Shown here: one piece after another, positions 35,675 to 47,409 of the stretch | Layout: each line of letters starts with the position of its first letter | Position numbering within the stretch: position 1 is the stretch's first letter | Assembly (NCBI RefSeq): GCF_000208865.1 | Contig: NC_018396.1 | Span: 6,442,514-6,506,513, forward strand | Reading direction: 5' to 3' | Length of the DNA: 64,000 bases | Source: Neospora caninum Liverpool | Lineage: Eukaryota; Apicomplexa; Conoidasida; Eucoccidiorida; Sarcocystidae | Made by a program: the position numbers and the translations under genes | Notes under the pieces: generated by a model | The model's database searches: none | Seen by the model: the letters and a program-made list of their open reading frames with translations, nothing else | Told to the model about the DNA's origin: nothing

Positions 35675-38562
35675 CTACATGGCGAACTGGGGAACAATCA
35701 ACTGGTTCATGATGGTTTGAATCGCAATGTTCACGCGCACAAAATCGGGGTCCACCGCCAGCTCCTTGTGGTTGTAAATTACTGCGGACTCTACGTCCTC
35801 GGACGTCAGACCGAACTTCTTCTGCACCTTCGCCCCCACAAACGCCTGGGCCGTCAAAGTCACATTCTTCACATCCAACTCGGAACGGCTGGGACTCTTC
35901 TGAATGTAGTCAACCAACTTCTGCAGCTCCTGCTTCATGTACTCGTGCACCTGAATCACCTTCGCCTTGTCGATCGTCTGACCCCGGGGGTTCGGCCTAT
36001 ACACGAGAAACGCAATGCAAACAAAACGGTCTCCCCTCCGTGTACCACTGGGAGACGCTCACAGCACCAGGCAGCCACCGCACCTATGGGCATGGCGTTT
36101 AAACTAACTCACAGCCCACCACAGGCCCAGTCTCCGCCCCTAAAAGCACCAACAGATGCACGCGCGCGGCGCACCTATCTCTTGCGGACGCCACAAAAAG
36201 ACACACGGCAAGATGAAGACAGTTCGGTCCAAACGGAGTCGAAGGAACGCGCCACACACACTCCGAAAACGGGCGACACTGTCCACGCCACAGTCCGGAA
36301 GCTCCGACCACAACGGTGAGTCTGTTCTTTCTCTCCGTCAGCGGCAGCGAACAACCGATCCACAAACAGGCGCGAAAAACAGTTGGGAAACCCGGCGACT
36401 CCATGTCTAGAAGCACTCGAGAGGATCGCTCTGCGAGGGATGGGGACACAGCGACGGAAAACACGAGTCGCCAACCATCTGTAACGGTGTGGACACCGGT
36501 TTCCGCGAAGGAACTGCCTCGGCTACGCCGTCGCCGCTTCCCGTCTCGGCTCTCACTCTGAGGGAGCAGACGAGCTCATGATGCGAACAATGAGGTCCTT
36601 GATCTGGGGATCATGCTGATATTTGTCCAGCAAATTGTCAAAGTCGGGCATCGTCAGCCCGTACTGCTCCAGCGGATCATCTGGGTGCTTCTGAAGGACG
36701 CGCTCGTAGGCCTGCTCAAAGCTGGTGCGCACGCACGGAAAAAACCTCGGAAATATCGCGGACGTCCCATCGGCAAACGCATACCTGATCTGTATCTCAT
36801 TATACAGATGAGTAGCTGTGTCATGCACACTCAACAGAGCGATAGTTCCGTGGAGATAAGCATGAGGGTTAGAATGAAACCGCCACCGACATGCATCACG
36901 GCCCTTTCTCGCGCGCCACAAAGCGTCAATTCGAGCGCACTGCGGTCAGGCCCCCGGTCCCTATTGCGGGAGGGGGTTGTGCTTTCTATCCCCAAGAGGA
37001 TGTTCGGAGCCCAATGCTTTCATCACCGTGCAGTGCTTGCGAGAGGAAGTCCCGCGGAAACAGGCATACAAGAAGAACAAGCAGAGAAAGCCACAGCGTC
37101 AGAGAAGCCGGATGAAAGAAAATATCGTGTGCGAAAGCACTCCACGGCAGACAAACAAAAAAGCACCCAAAGCTACACATCTATACTCATTAATGCACAC
37201 GTACTGGAATCGTCATGCACACCCTTCTAACCAGCCTGGAGACACACTGACGGGAGCGCGCTTCTCTCGACCGTGCCCATCACAGAGTTGCCCGGAGAGA
37301 GGCCCCATTCAAATGCACAAAGAGCGTTTGCCCATCTCTCTCCATGTTCTCTTGATAGACACGTTAGTACAAGTCCACCTCGCTTCTCCGTGCACAGGAT
37401 CCACAGCCCACTTACACAATATTCAGATTCTGGCCGGAAGCAGAAACAAAGTAGGAAGCGCATCCCTACCCTCACAAAACAAAACCGTCTCGGAAAAATA
37501 CACAATTCACTTCGCCGGCAACGTGGTGCTGAACAAATGAGGGGCTGTCAGAGTCCCCGTGTGCCGTGGTGGCCCGGGATGTGATTTTGTTGTCCTCAGA
37601 AGAGCCTCGGAGCCCAATGCTTTCATCAGAGTGCCCCAGAGAGTTGCCGGAAACAGACGATAACGCGAATCCACGAAGTTCCGCACACAACATAAAGAAG
37701 GGATTCCAAGCACGTGGGTGTGCTGCCGCGAGCTGAGCCAGAAGGCTACGGACGCGCGTGCAGTGGATGCGACGCCTACGCACTCACTTGACGCCCCTCT
37801 CACAATATACACATTTCCACAGAACAGTTCGTTTTCTCCATTCTTTTGATTACTACAACCCACAGAGGTTTCTCTCAGACACGCCTGAAACGTGCATGCA
37901 ATCGCGCCTATCCGTGTACACACAATCCAGATTTACACCTTCGACCCCGTGGACGTGCACTAATTGTCAGAGTCAGCACGGAGCCTGCCCATGTCGAGGC
38001 GCGCGCATATATATATATATATATATATGTACATATATACATACATACGCATATGTATATATATATATATATATATGAGGGACTTACGCGAGGTCTTCGT
38101 TGAGGATGTCTTTAATGAACTCCTTCATGAGAGCCTTGGTTTTCTCCTGGCTCTTAAGAATGCCCCGAAGGATAGTAATCACCTGCTCCTTCGTGGCCTC
38201 GCCGGTGATCTTCTTCGGCTCGCCATCTGCCTCCTTTGCCTCGGATCCATCTTCCCGAAGGAGATAGTAAAGGCACGCTCCTGCTGCCGCAGTCCCTCCT
38301 GCAAAACAAACCCACCAGAACCGTCGAAGCTCTTACATACCCATACCGGAAAGGGGACTCCGTCAGTTACATGCATATATATATATATATATATATATGC
38401 ACATGATACTATGTGGAGAGATAAATGTGTGTATTCAAGCCTGCTAAATGTGTGTATTCAAGCCTGCGAACGGAAAAAGATGGGGCATCTCCGATCTTCC
38501 CAGAGCAGTCGGTAATGAAGGTGCCGGCGTTTAATCTAGGAGATGCGTTCAGCTAGACATCG

Positions 38563-38602
<40 letters not shown>

Positions 38603-39219
38603 GAATATACGTAATTGGGTTCTCCGCTCGCTTCTTTTTAAGGGCCTCTTGAATGGTTGTGCGGGCATACGGCAGTCTACCGTTGGCGTCTCAGGGGGAG
38701 AGAAACGGCTACACGGAGAGGGGAAAAGGTAAAGAATGAAACGGAAGAGACAGGCAACTGGAATCAGATACGCGGCGAAGACACGTAGAGGAAGACCAAA
38801 GAAGACAAGGCAAGGCCACAAGGAGAGGCAGAGAGGCTGACGAGGGGAGCAACGACAACCCTGAGCAAGGTGAGGGTACCGGGAGAAATCACCGAATTCA
38901 GTGGACGGTTACAAATACGATTCTTCACATAAGCGCACTAGAGGCGGTATAAGTCCGACGGAGAGAGACAAATGGTGAGAGCGAAGAACCGAGACCACGT
39001 CCAGGATCCTCTCGGCCCCATCCGCGTCACGCGTGGAAAAAAGGAGAAAACGACAGAAGGCGTCTCTCTTGAGAGAGACGTTGGCAGAGGTTCGGACGCG
39101 AAGAGAGAGGCGGCGTGTGCGAACGCCTTCCGGGGTTCGGGTTCGTTGCAATTTCCGGAAATCCTGAGAAACGAGCACGTACCAGCAATGAGGAGGATTT
39201 GCTTCCACGTAAGCTGCAT
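35675..39219 (-). CDS. membrane-anchored protein with two related helical domains, 4 exons, unknown function
   Basis: Exons 39183-39219, 38088-38298, 36557-36721 and 35675-35996 join at phases 1, 2 and 2 to 244 residues. The N-terminus (MQLTWKQILLIAGGTAAAGA and on through CLYYLL) is one membrane span at about residues 5-28 with a following acidic Lys/Glu linker, so an N-anchored protein facing the cytosol or an organelle lumen. Residues about 47-135 and 140-240 look like two diverged copies of one domain: both start with a long amphipathic helix (TKEQVITILRGILK; DKAKVIQVHEYMKQEL) and both carry a GLT-x-D segment (QYGLTMPDFDNLL; KFGLTSEDVESAV) followed by DP and a closing hydrophobic helix ending in IM. 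No family is recognised. The donor of intron 3 (GA|GTGAGA) contains an in-frame TGA, so retention of that intron would end the protein at residue 138 after the first domain. Introns carry several AT repeats. Confidence 0.75.
38007..38076. repeat. paired AT microsatellites
   Basis: Two (AT)n tracts, 38007-38028 and 38053-38076, separated by ATGT/ACATACGC sequence, end only 11 bp before the donor site (on the minus strand, downstream of exon 2) of the 35675-39219 gene. Confidence 0.9.
38372..38401. repeat. palindromic TGCA-(TA)n-TGCA tract
   Basis: A 30-bp alternating tract that begins TGCATATA and ends TATATGCA, making the whole element its own reverse complement. It lies in intron 1 of the 35675-39219 gene. 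Confidence 0.9.
38422..38467. repeat. 23-bp tandem duplication
   Basis: The unit TAAATGTGTGTATTCAAGCC plus TGC occurs twice head-to-tail without a mismatch, in intron 1 of the 35675-39219 gene. Confidence 0.9.
38566..38601. repeat. AT microsatellite
   Basis: About 36 bp of (AT)n in intron 1 of the 35675-39219 gene. Confidence 0.95.
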
Positions 39220-42107
39220 GGCGGCGACGCTCCTGGTTCCCTCCTCGTCGGTTTCTTTAAAAGGCCGGAAGAATAACAGGAGGAGCGACGAGGGCGAACC
39301 GCAAAAAGTTTTAGAAAACGAGCAGAACCAGGAAGAGCAGTCGGGGAGCCCCCACGCAAAACGTCCCCGCCCCGCGTGCGATGTAGCGCGCGAGACAAGG
39401 ATTATTTGACTGGAAAAAGTCGCAGAAAATCAGGAAAGGAAAATTCCAGGCGTTCCGCTTCCTCTTGACAAGAAGGCATGGCGGTCCGTCTTGGAAGCAG
39501 CTTTCACGGAAAAAAACGGGAGAAAATATGCCACACCAGGGGCGTGCAGAGTCGGCGAGCACAAACGTTGCGCGACTGTTTATATGCCGTAGTCGTGGGA
39601 AGAAGGAACTCTGAGGTCTTCTCTCTGCCCCCAGCGCACACCTGTCGACCTTTCGCTCGTCCTCTGGCATGAGTCAAAACGACGCTTGTCCTCTCGAAAA
39701 ACTGCTAAAAACGAGGAGAGAAAGTCCTTTTCTAGGACTGCTTGCTGCTCCATTTCTTCTTTTTTTAGGCGGAGCTTCAAATCCCTACGGCGGTTCCGCA
39801 GGCGAGGAGCGGGCGTTTCTGCGGGTTCACCGTCTCTCTGTCTCTCTGTGGCACACCGAGAGACGAGACGGAAAACAAAAATCGCTTTCTCCGTTCCGGA
39901 CACGTGGATTGTGGTCGAAGAAGGCTGTCTATTTCGCGGAAGGTGTAGCTGTTTCCAGAGACCACCAAGGGGGAGCCCTGCAGCGGAAATGCGAGGGAAA
40001 CGACGTCCAGGCCTCAACGCGCTCTTCCTCTCGCGGTGTGCGTGTAGACGGGGCCTCCCAGTTTTGCAGTGGAACGCGACTCCCGTTTCTGCCTAAAATG
40101 CAGTCGAGATCGCGGGGTGACGCCGCAGCGCGTTGAAAAACTCGTGCTCACGCAAAGGCATCCTACAGGAACTACTCTGAAGTGGGGAGAGCAGAGTCGT
40201 TAACTAGGCAACACAATGGACTCCTCGCAAACGAACTACAAGCACACACATGGAAAACTGCGGCGTTTTCTTCAGGTCTTGATGCCTACCCGAACGCGCT
40301 CATCGAGCCTGACGCCTTCCCCGCTTCCTTTCCGAGCCCAGGTGTGCATTCGTAGCGGTGTCACCTACACCGAATGCACAGCCGAGGATCGAGAAAACCC
40401 CAATTCACCTAAACCGAATGCACAGCCGAGGATCGAGAAAACCCCAATTCACCTAAACCGAATGCACAGCCGAGGATCGAGAAAACCCCAATTCACCTAA
40501 ACCGAATGCACAGCCGAGGATCGAGAAAACCCCAATTCACCTAAACCGAATGCACAGCCGAGGATCGAGAAAACCCCAATTCACCTAAACCGAATGCACA
40601 GCCGAGGATCGAGAAAACCTCAATTCAAAAGCTTCCGGCGTTAACCTCTTTTTCCAGGTACCTTCGGTGTGACACGCAGGAACCTGAGGGATGGAAAACG
40701 GTGTGGTTTGATTCTGCGGTCGTCACGTCGGCGTTTCTCCCGTTTTTTCTACGAAGACATGCCAGCAGTTATGCTCAAAGGCAAGGGTTAGTGGCAAGCA
40801 ACATGATCCGAGAAGCTTTCTCGTTCTCTGTTTCCTGCTGTGGGTAGCGTAGCCTGATTTGTTCTCGCCGTACGTCCTTCCGGACGTTACCGTTAGTGGA
40901 AGTTTTGCCCTCAACGGGTCACGCTAGAGAGCAAAACACTTTAGTAAATGGCAGCGGAAAGGCGTGTCAGAATGCTAGTCAAGAAATCCACTGTTCGTTC
41001 GGCAACAGAAAAGGAGACCTGCGTGTGCGGTATCGCGTCTCGGGAAGAAGAATGGCACTAAAACCCATCTCTAGTGAGAAAACAGATCGAGAGGAAGGAA
41101 CTCGATCACCCTCAGCTCGTAAAAAAATCCAAACCCTGGAAACCAAGTATGACGTTGACGCAGCTTCACACCTGTGGTAGCTAGAAAAGGCGCGAGGACA
41201 GCGTGGCAGCCAAAAAGACATATAGTAAAAAACAAACGAGAGAGAACGAAAAAACTGAATCAAGGACGCATCCGGCTTGGAAGCGAATCCAGCATTGACA
41301 CACTTCCTTATACACGAAGATCGATATGTGTCAGACCTGCCAAGGTACGCTCCTATCGGGGGCGGGTTCTACAGTATCGAAACTACAGACACTCTGCAAG
41401 CTGCAGTCACCGAATTACCGAGTCCACCGCAGGACCTTCGGAGGAGCTGAACGGATTCCATGGAAATACGGTTGCACAGTTAAATGGGTACGCAGACATG
41501 CGAATATCGATGTACTCTGTAGTATGGAAGGAAAGACAAAACTGCAGAACTAGACACCGCAGCTTTGTTGACCGAAAACACAGCGACACGCCTGTTAACA
41601 CGTCTCCATGCGCCTGTAAGGCACGGCATCTTGACAACAGCATCGAATTCTCGTTCCTCGCCGAGCAACAACTCTTCCCGAGATTTTGCAGCCTGTTTTC
41701 GACTAGAAGTGACACAACGGCGCAGGAAACTGGAGCGACAGAACTTTCTGTGTGCCTGTCACCTCTGCTGTGGCAAGCGAATGCTTTTTCATCATGCAGA
41801 AATCTGAAAGCATCACAGCAAGGAGTTTTTGCCAATGCCCTCCTATATGTTTGACCTGCAAAAGATTCCACCACTGTGCACATGCGCTATCACCTTCAAT
41901 CCTGTCCCTTATTTATATATACATATATACATATATATATGTATGGACAAAATAGAGCGTGTTTCTGTCTAAGCATGTTTCTGTCTACTTGGCTAGATCT
42001 CATGTATTTATATGCTCAGCCACGCATTCACACAGCTTTGAATGTGTACGCCCTACGAGTAACTATGTCCACATCTGTATTTGCACTTTCGTTCGACTGG
42101 TGTGTGG
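39220..42107. other. intergenic, contains a 44-bp minisatellite
   Basis: 2.9 kb between the start of the 35675-39219 gene and the end of the Deltex-like gene, both on the minus strand. Frames up to 226 codons (41174-41854 plus) show no family features and overlap long minus-strand frames. It should contain the promoter of the first gene and the 3' untranslated region of the second. An AT tract is at 41916-41942. Confidence 0.55.
40363..40626. repeat. 44-bp minisatellite, 6 copies
   Basis: The unit starts ACCGAATGCACAGCCGAGGA and ends CACCTAA, with copies beginning at 40369, 40413, 40457, 40501, 40545 and 40589. The first copy differs just before the unit (CTACACC for CTAAACC) and the last has CCTCAATTC for CCCCAATTC; the rest are identical. 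The unit length is not a multiple of three, so it is not protein coding. Confidence 0.97.
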
Positions 42108-45000
42108 TTATTGTGGCTTTTTGGACGTCTCGCGAGGTTCCCCGCACCCTCTGTGTGTTTGATAGTTTTCTGCTTGGGCACTGAGAATGTCCTTCGACCG
42201 ACATCTCTTGAGCGCCTTGTCAGCCTCAGTCAGTTCAGCAAGGCCTTTTCTCTCCAACCCGTTGACTTTCCTGCCTTCCTCGCCCATCTCCCCAAAGTGC
42301 GTCAACGACGCCCCAGTTCCCACTGTATTCGCGCCTTGTGACGCGGAACGGGCTTCCTCGGTACGCCCACCAACTCTCCCCCCATCATCGTCTCTTGCAC
42401 TCGAGGGCACATGCTCCCGGCTCTCCCTCCGGCTGCGGCTACATCCGGAATTGCGGGTGAGGCGCTTCTCGTTATTTTCGCTGGACTGCATGCACGCGTC
42501 AAGTGGCGCCTGCAACTGTGGAAGGCTGCTAGCTGGCGTCTCGTCGACGGACCGGCACGTCACCGTCCTCACGGACTCCTGCCCGCGTCTCACGGGGGGT
42601 GTACGGACAGCAGCGGTGGACAATCCGCAGCAGGCCCCCCGCATCGCCCGCCGACCATTTGAGGTCCCACCTCGCGAGTCGCCTCGACGTTTCGGCGAAC
42701 TGGAAGAGGAGAGACAGTCCCCCGGCTCGCAGGCACTTGCGCCTTCTCGGGTGGTGTGAGGCACGCCGCTGCGGGCACTGACTGTCGCGGCCTCGGGTTT
42801 TCCTTCGTCTTCGCCGCTCTCTATCAGATTTCCCTCAGGGCTTACAGAAGGCAGCTGACAAACGGCCGCGTCAGGGGAAGACAAAAGTGCCCGAGTCACG
42901 CCCTTCGCCTCGAGCTCGGCTCGAACGCGGTCGAAATAGGACGCGTCCGGATAGCCATACACTGCGGGACCTTGAGACCGCAGGGGCAACAGGAGCACGG
43001 CAGCAGGCAGCAACAGAAAGGCATGCATTTCCTGAGCGCAAACTGCTGGCAGAATTCTAGGACTGGCTACATTTAGCGACACATGCACACGGTATACGCC
43101 TCCGCAGTGCAACACCGGTGGCTGTCGAAAGCCTGACGCTTCCTTGCTGCGGCACAACAACTTCCCCAGGTGAGAAAATCCGGTATCTCCAACGATATCC
43201 TATTCTGCATGCTTCAATCTCAGGACGACCTCGACACTCGCCGCTTTGGACTGTCTCTATTGCAGGGCGGTATTTGTCGGGCACGTGCAGCAGCTCGAGA
43301 GACAGCAGAAATGCCGCCGTCCGGCTTACCTCCTGAACGGTTTGTTTTGTGGTGAATGCCATTCCACACGACCACGTCGGAACGACCAGTCGTCAGGCTC
43401 GTGCCAACTGTGAAGGTGTGACCCTGTGCATGCACACAGACACTCGTGAAAACGATACTAGTCACGAAGTGTGATGTGCAGCAGCCTTGACCCGCGTGGG
43501 ACGAGGAAAGGCACGACTCTCAGGTTTCGCGCAGTCGAATGGCTAGTCACCCATCTTCATCTGTGAAAACGGAGAGAACTGCCTGCGTAAGCAGACCACG
43601 GAAACGCTAAGAACAACTCCCGAAATCACGCCCTACACACCCTACGGAGAAACGTGGAAATACATCTGAAACACTTTTCCACTCTACACACCAGGGAAAA
43701 TGCGTGTCTGCGTGACGTCATCTACAAACGCACGGACGTGTGGATATAACGCATGCATACAAAAACAAATACGCAGGTTTCCGTACACGACGTGAGTCTG
43801 AGTTTTGAGGTCCACCTGTGGATGAGGACTTGGAGAGGAGCCCACGCCGCACTCACCTTCACGAATGCATGGATGAGGAGCGAGAGAATCTCGCGGCCTT
43901 CTGTCGTGTCAGGCAAATACGCAAACCGACGCGTCCCCGCAAACGGGCTCCCAGGCCGCGCGTGCCTGGCAGACTGAATGCCACGTGGTATGTCGTACTC
44001 CACGTATATGGTTCCGCTGGCGCTGTAGCCCCCGAGAGTTGGCGCCTGGTCGATTTTCCACTTCATCGTTCCTGAGAAGCCAGCAGGAAACAGCAAGGGG
44101 AAACGCGGCTTCGCGGGAGACAGTCGAAGCACACCGTCGAGGAGCCGATTTCCGATCGCCTCGTCTGCATTTTCTCTCCAGCGAGAACCCTCATCTCAAG
44201 CCGTACCTGCCGGCGACGGCCCGTTGCCTGTACACTGCACCGTGCTGCATGTGGGACACGCGAACCCGCCTCGGTCAGCTCGGGAAACGTACACGAGGAC
44301 GCACTCCCGGTGGTACATGTGGCTGCAGTTCTTCAGTTTTACAACCTCCTTTGGCTCCTCAGAGTCGCCAGAGTTCTCCGTCACGGCCATCGTCGTCCTC
44401 CGGGCAAGACACGGAATCTCCAGTGGGTCCAGGCAGATGGCGCACACGTCATCCACGACTTCTGCAGAGAGATGACCACAACGGAGAAACAGAAACGGCG
44501 GAAACAACCGCCACACGCAAATGCACGAAATACACAGAATTTGAGGGTATATGAGCGTGTGTGCATACACTGCAGGTGTCGACAAAACCACGTTTGAAAA
44601 GAAACCCTCGAATGGTCATACCGATCGATCTGCATGCTTGCCCCACCAAATTCGACGCGGATACTCGGGTTTACATTCCGGCAGAGTCCGAAATGCACAC
44701 ACCTGCTCCAGATAGGTAGAGACGAGCACAGATACATGCCACGTGTTCGCGTCTATAATGAATAGCGCGAAGACTCCCCGTGGTGTAGACAGGCACAGAC
44801 CGTCAGTTGCGTCTCCTGGATGCGACTCAAAACCCCGATACACGACACTCCCACAGCATGTTGGAAACGAATAAAAAGCGCATTCAACATAAAGATTCCA
44901 CAATCCACCTGCACCTGTCTGCCTACGACGAAAACTCATCCAAAAAAAACACCAACAGAGAGGCACATCCAGCCGGCAGATGAAACTTGGCACGCAAATC

Positions 45001-45033
<33 letters not shown>

Positions 45034-47409
45034 GATATAGACACGATAGACGATTCTACCACCAAGATCTGTGCGTCTCGCGATACTTGTGCCGAAGATG
45101 CGGGGACTCCAGCTGCTGCTCTTCACGACATTCCTATCCACCAGCCTTCTTTGTGGATTTCTCCCTCACCTTCTACGGGGAGAAGAACCGCATTGAGATC
45201 CTCGGGATCGGCGACTCGCAAGTTGCCTGCACACCTGCATGCGCCACTTTCATCTATCCCCACTCTCAGCGACGGTAGAGTTGTGCCTTTTCGGCTTGTC
45301 GCCATGTCTTCGTCCAGTCGATGTTCCGGTCTCAAGACGCACCGACAAATCTGCAGACACGAAGGACAGAAAGGAAAGCGCATCATGACACAAAGGGTGT
45401 TTCCACTCCCCTATCGGTCCGTAAACAGCGACAGCTTCGACAGAAAAGAAAGAAGACGAACCTAGAGCAGTTCAGGATATTCTGAAGCGCTTCCTCAGTT
45501 CCACGCTCAGCGGTCGATATGCGGATAGAGGAAAACGGTCTTACGAGAAATAGATTCCCCGGCATGTTTGCATTTCCGCATGCCCACTTCCTCGACCGAC
45601 TCTACACTCTGCCTTATGACAGCACAAGACGGCTTCGAAATCGCGGCGCCTAGCAGACGGTTCCTGCTTCTTTGTCTCCCCACTTTGTGAAGCCAGCTGC
45701 TCTCTGCTCTGTGGACCCTTTCTCTCTTTCCCCTCGTCGGTCGAGCTTTCCTTTCCTCCACAGCCCCATCTTCCGTCTCTTCCCGGTGGGCTGCCACGTC
45801 AGAACAGCGGCTTCTCCGGCCTGACACTCTCGCCTGCCACGGCGCGTTTTTCTGCACACTTACTCGCCTCACTGCACCTGTCGCCCTACACGTTTCGGTC
45901 ATCTTCTCCAGATCTGCGACGAAACAGTGCCCGTCTCTGCCTGACCAGGATGCAGTCGAGGCAGCTGGACTCGAAACGCCGCCGGGACTCCCGCCAGCCT
46001 TCTCCGTCCACTCACAGTGCGCTGCTTCTAAAGACGCCTCGACTTGAGGGTCGTATCTGTGCAAAGACGAGACAGGCGCCGCATGCGCGTTGGAAAAAAC
46101 GGCAACGAGCATGCAGGGCGTGTCGACGGAAAAACGAACTGCAGCACATGAAATGTGCATGCATAGAATTGCACACGCACGAATGTCTAGACAAAGAGAA
46201 ACCCACATAAATATATATATATATATATATATGTACGTAAGTGCAGATACGCACATGCAGGCCCCATTTAGAGAGGTAAAGGGACTGCGGATAACCTACG
46301 CTGTGCAGTCCCCTTTTGCAGGCGCAACCCCCTGTCACGGAGCGGGCTGCTCCTGGGCCTTCTTTCGCGTGGTTTTTCTTCTGCTTCAGTTCTCCAGCGA
46401 CTGTAGACATCCCCGAGAAATACTCGACCTCATATATAGAGACGCAACAGGTTCCGCGCCACGAGTTTTTTGAGGCTTCTCCACCCGCACACGCGTTACT
46501 GTTCCGCGGGCAAGCCCGCACGCACCTAAACCGAAAGGGAAATGCAAAGAACGCGGCATGGCTTCTAGTTTGCATCATCGTCCGCTGATTCGCATGCAGC
46601 AGATACGTACAGCAGTGAGGCGAGTGTTCTCCCCTGGACTCGCTCTCACCTGGTTGCAGTTCCATCTGTGCTTTCCCAGAACCAGAGTGCGGCGCTGCGC
46701 GTACTGCGCCGAATGTGGCGCATGCGCCGGGTCGCAGTGTTTTGCTGGACCATGTTGTTTAAGTCGATGCGGTACGCCCAAGGTCCCAGTCGAAGGTGCA
46801 CCTGGCCGAGGCGCACACAGAATCCCACGCGAAGAGATGTCGCCATGGACGCACAGAAAGCTGTGAAGAAGAGGCGTTGACCACAAGCATCCCCACAGCG
46901 TGTTGGAAACGCGGAAGGGCCGACGCAAGGAGATGCGCGTGCAAGGTTGCGAGAAAGACCAAGTGAAGCATGATGTATCGGCATGTGGCTTCTGAACTGC
47001 AGCAAGACGAAAGCGAATGCGGGAGACCGTCAAAGACGGAGAGAGGAAACGAGCGAAAAAAGAAGCCGGGAAAGAGGAGAAGAGGCGACAAATCACGGAA
47101 AAGGGGCACTCGCGTGTGTGGGTATGAAGACCTACTGTTTTTGCAAAGTTATTGGTGCATACTTACCACAGCTCGTCCAGCAGCCCATCCCACCTCGAGT
47201 GTCTCACACTGACTTGGGCTGAAGCAATGCCAGCCTGCCTCGCTTTGCCATTGCCACACTGCCCCGACCGGCGCCAGATTTGGAGGGAAAGAGAGGTCTG
47301 CGTCTCTTTGAGATTCCGGCTGTGAGAAGAGAGGAGACCTCGCCGAAGAGGGCAGTGCGGGAGAGGCAGGAGAGGCGGTGTCGGAACAGGTTCCCGAAGA
47401 CGCAGCCAT
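42108..47409 (-). CDS. Deltex-like E3 ubiquitin ligase (WWE-WWE-RING-DTC), 8 exons
   Basis: Exons 47167-47409, 46650-46801, 45864-46056, 45170-45350, 44207-44461, 43857-44071, 43330-43423 and 42108-42970 join in phase to 731 residues. WWE1 spans about 51-113 (VWQWQSEAGWHCFSP ... YRIDLNNMVQQN ... MRHIRR). WWE2 spans about 120-196 (WFWESTDGT, YDPQVEASLEAAHCEW, DLEKMTETCRATGAVRR) with a small insertion. The RING has C263-x2-C266, C302-S-H304-x2-H307-x2-C310 and C325-x2-C328. The Deltex C-terminal domain (about 341-472) is very clear: GTMKWKI, GTRRFAYLPDTTEGREIL, FTVGTSLTTGRSDVVVWNGI, HHKTNRSGG and YGYPDASYFDRVRAEL. In animals WWE domains bind poly-ADP-ribose and the DTC binds ADP-ribose/NAD and lets RING-DTC modify ubiquitin. 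A tail of about 255 Ser/Arg/Glu-rich residues after the DTC is extra. An in-frame ATG at 47550 could extend the N-terminus by 47 residues. The join between WWE2 and the fourth exon is the least certain. Confidence 0.88.
45010..45033. repeat. AT microsatellite in Deltex-like gene intron
   Basis: (TA)n of about 24 bp between the RING exon and the preceding exon. Confidence 0.9.
46211..46232. repeat. AT microsatellite in Deltex-like gene intron
   Basis: (AT)n of about 22 bp in the intron just upstream of the WWE2 exon. Confidence 0.9.

Noticed and set aside
36553..39219. Two separate genes, a 138-residue one and a downstream one starting near 36004
   Set aside because: The downstream part has no ATG at its start, and the GTGAGA donor and TATAG acceptor share phase 2, so one gene is the simpler model; the short form is kept as a possible isoform.
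41174..41854. 226-codon plus-strand frame
   Set aside because: It does not open with a convincing context, shows no family features, and overlaps a 158-codon frame on the other strand; it most likely reflects the 3' flank of the Deltex-like gene.
45507..45863. Continuation of the WWE2 exon down to 45507
   Set aside because: The frame stays open, but a perfect GTAAGT donor right at the end of the WWE2 domain (45864) joins in phase 0 to the next exon, whereas the longer frame ends in a stop before the RING.
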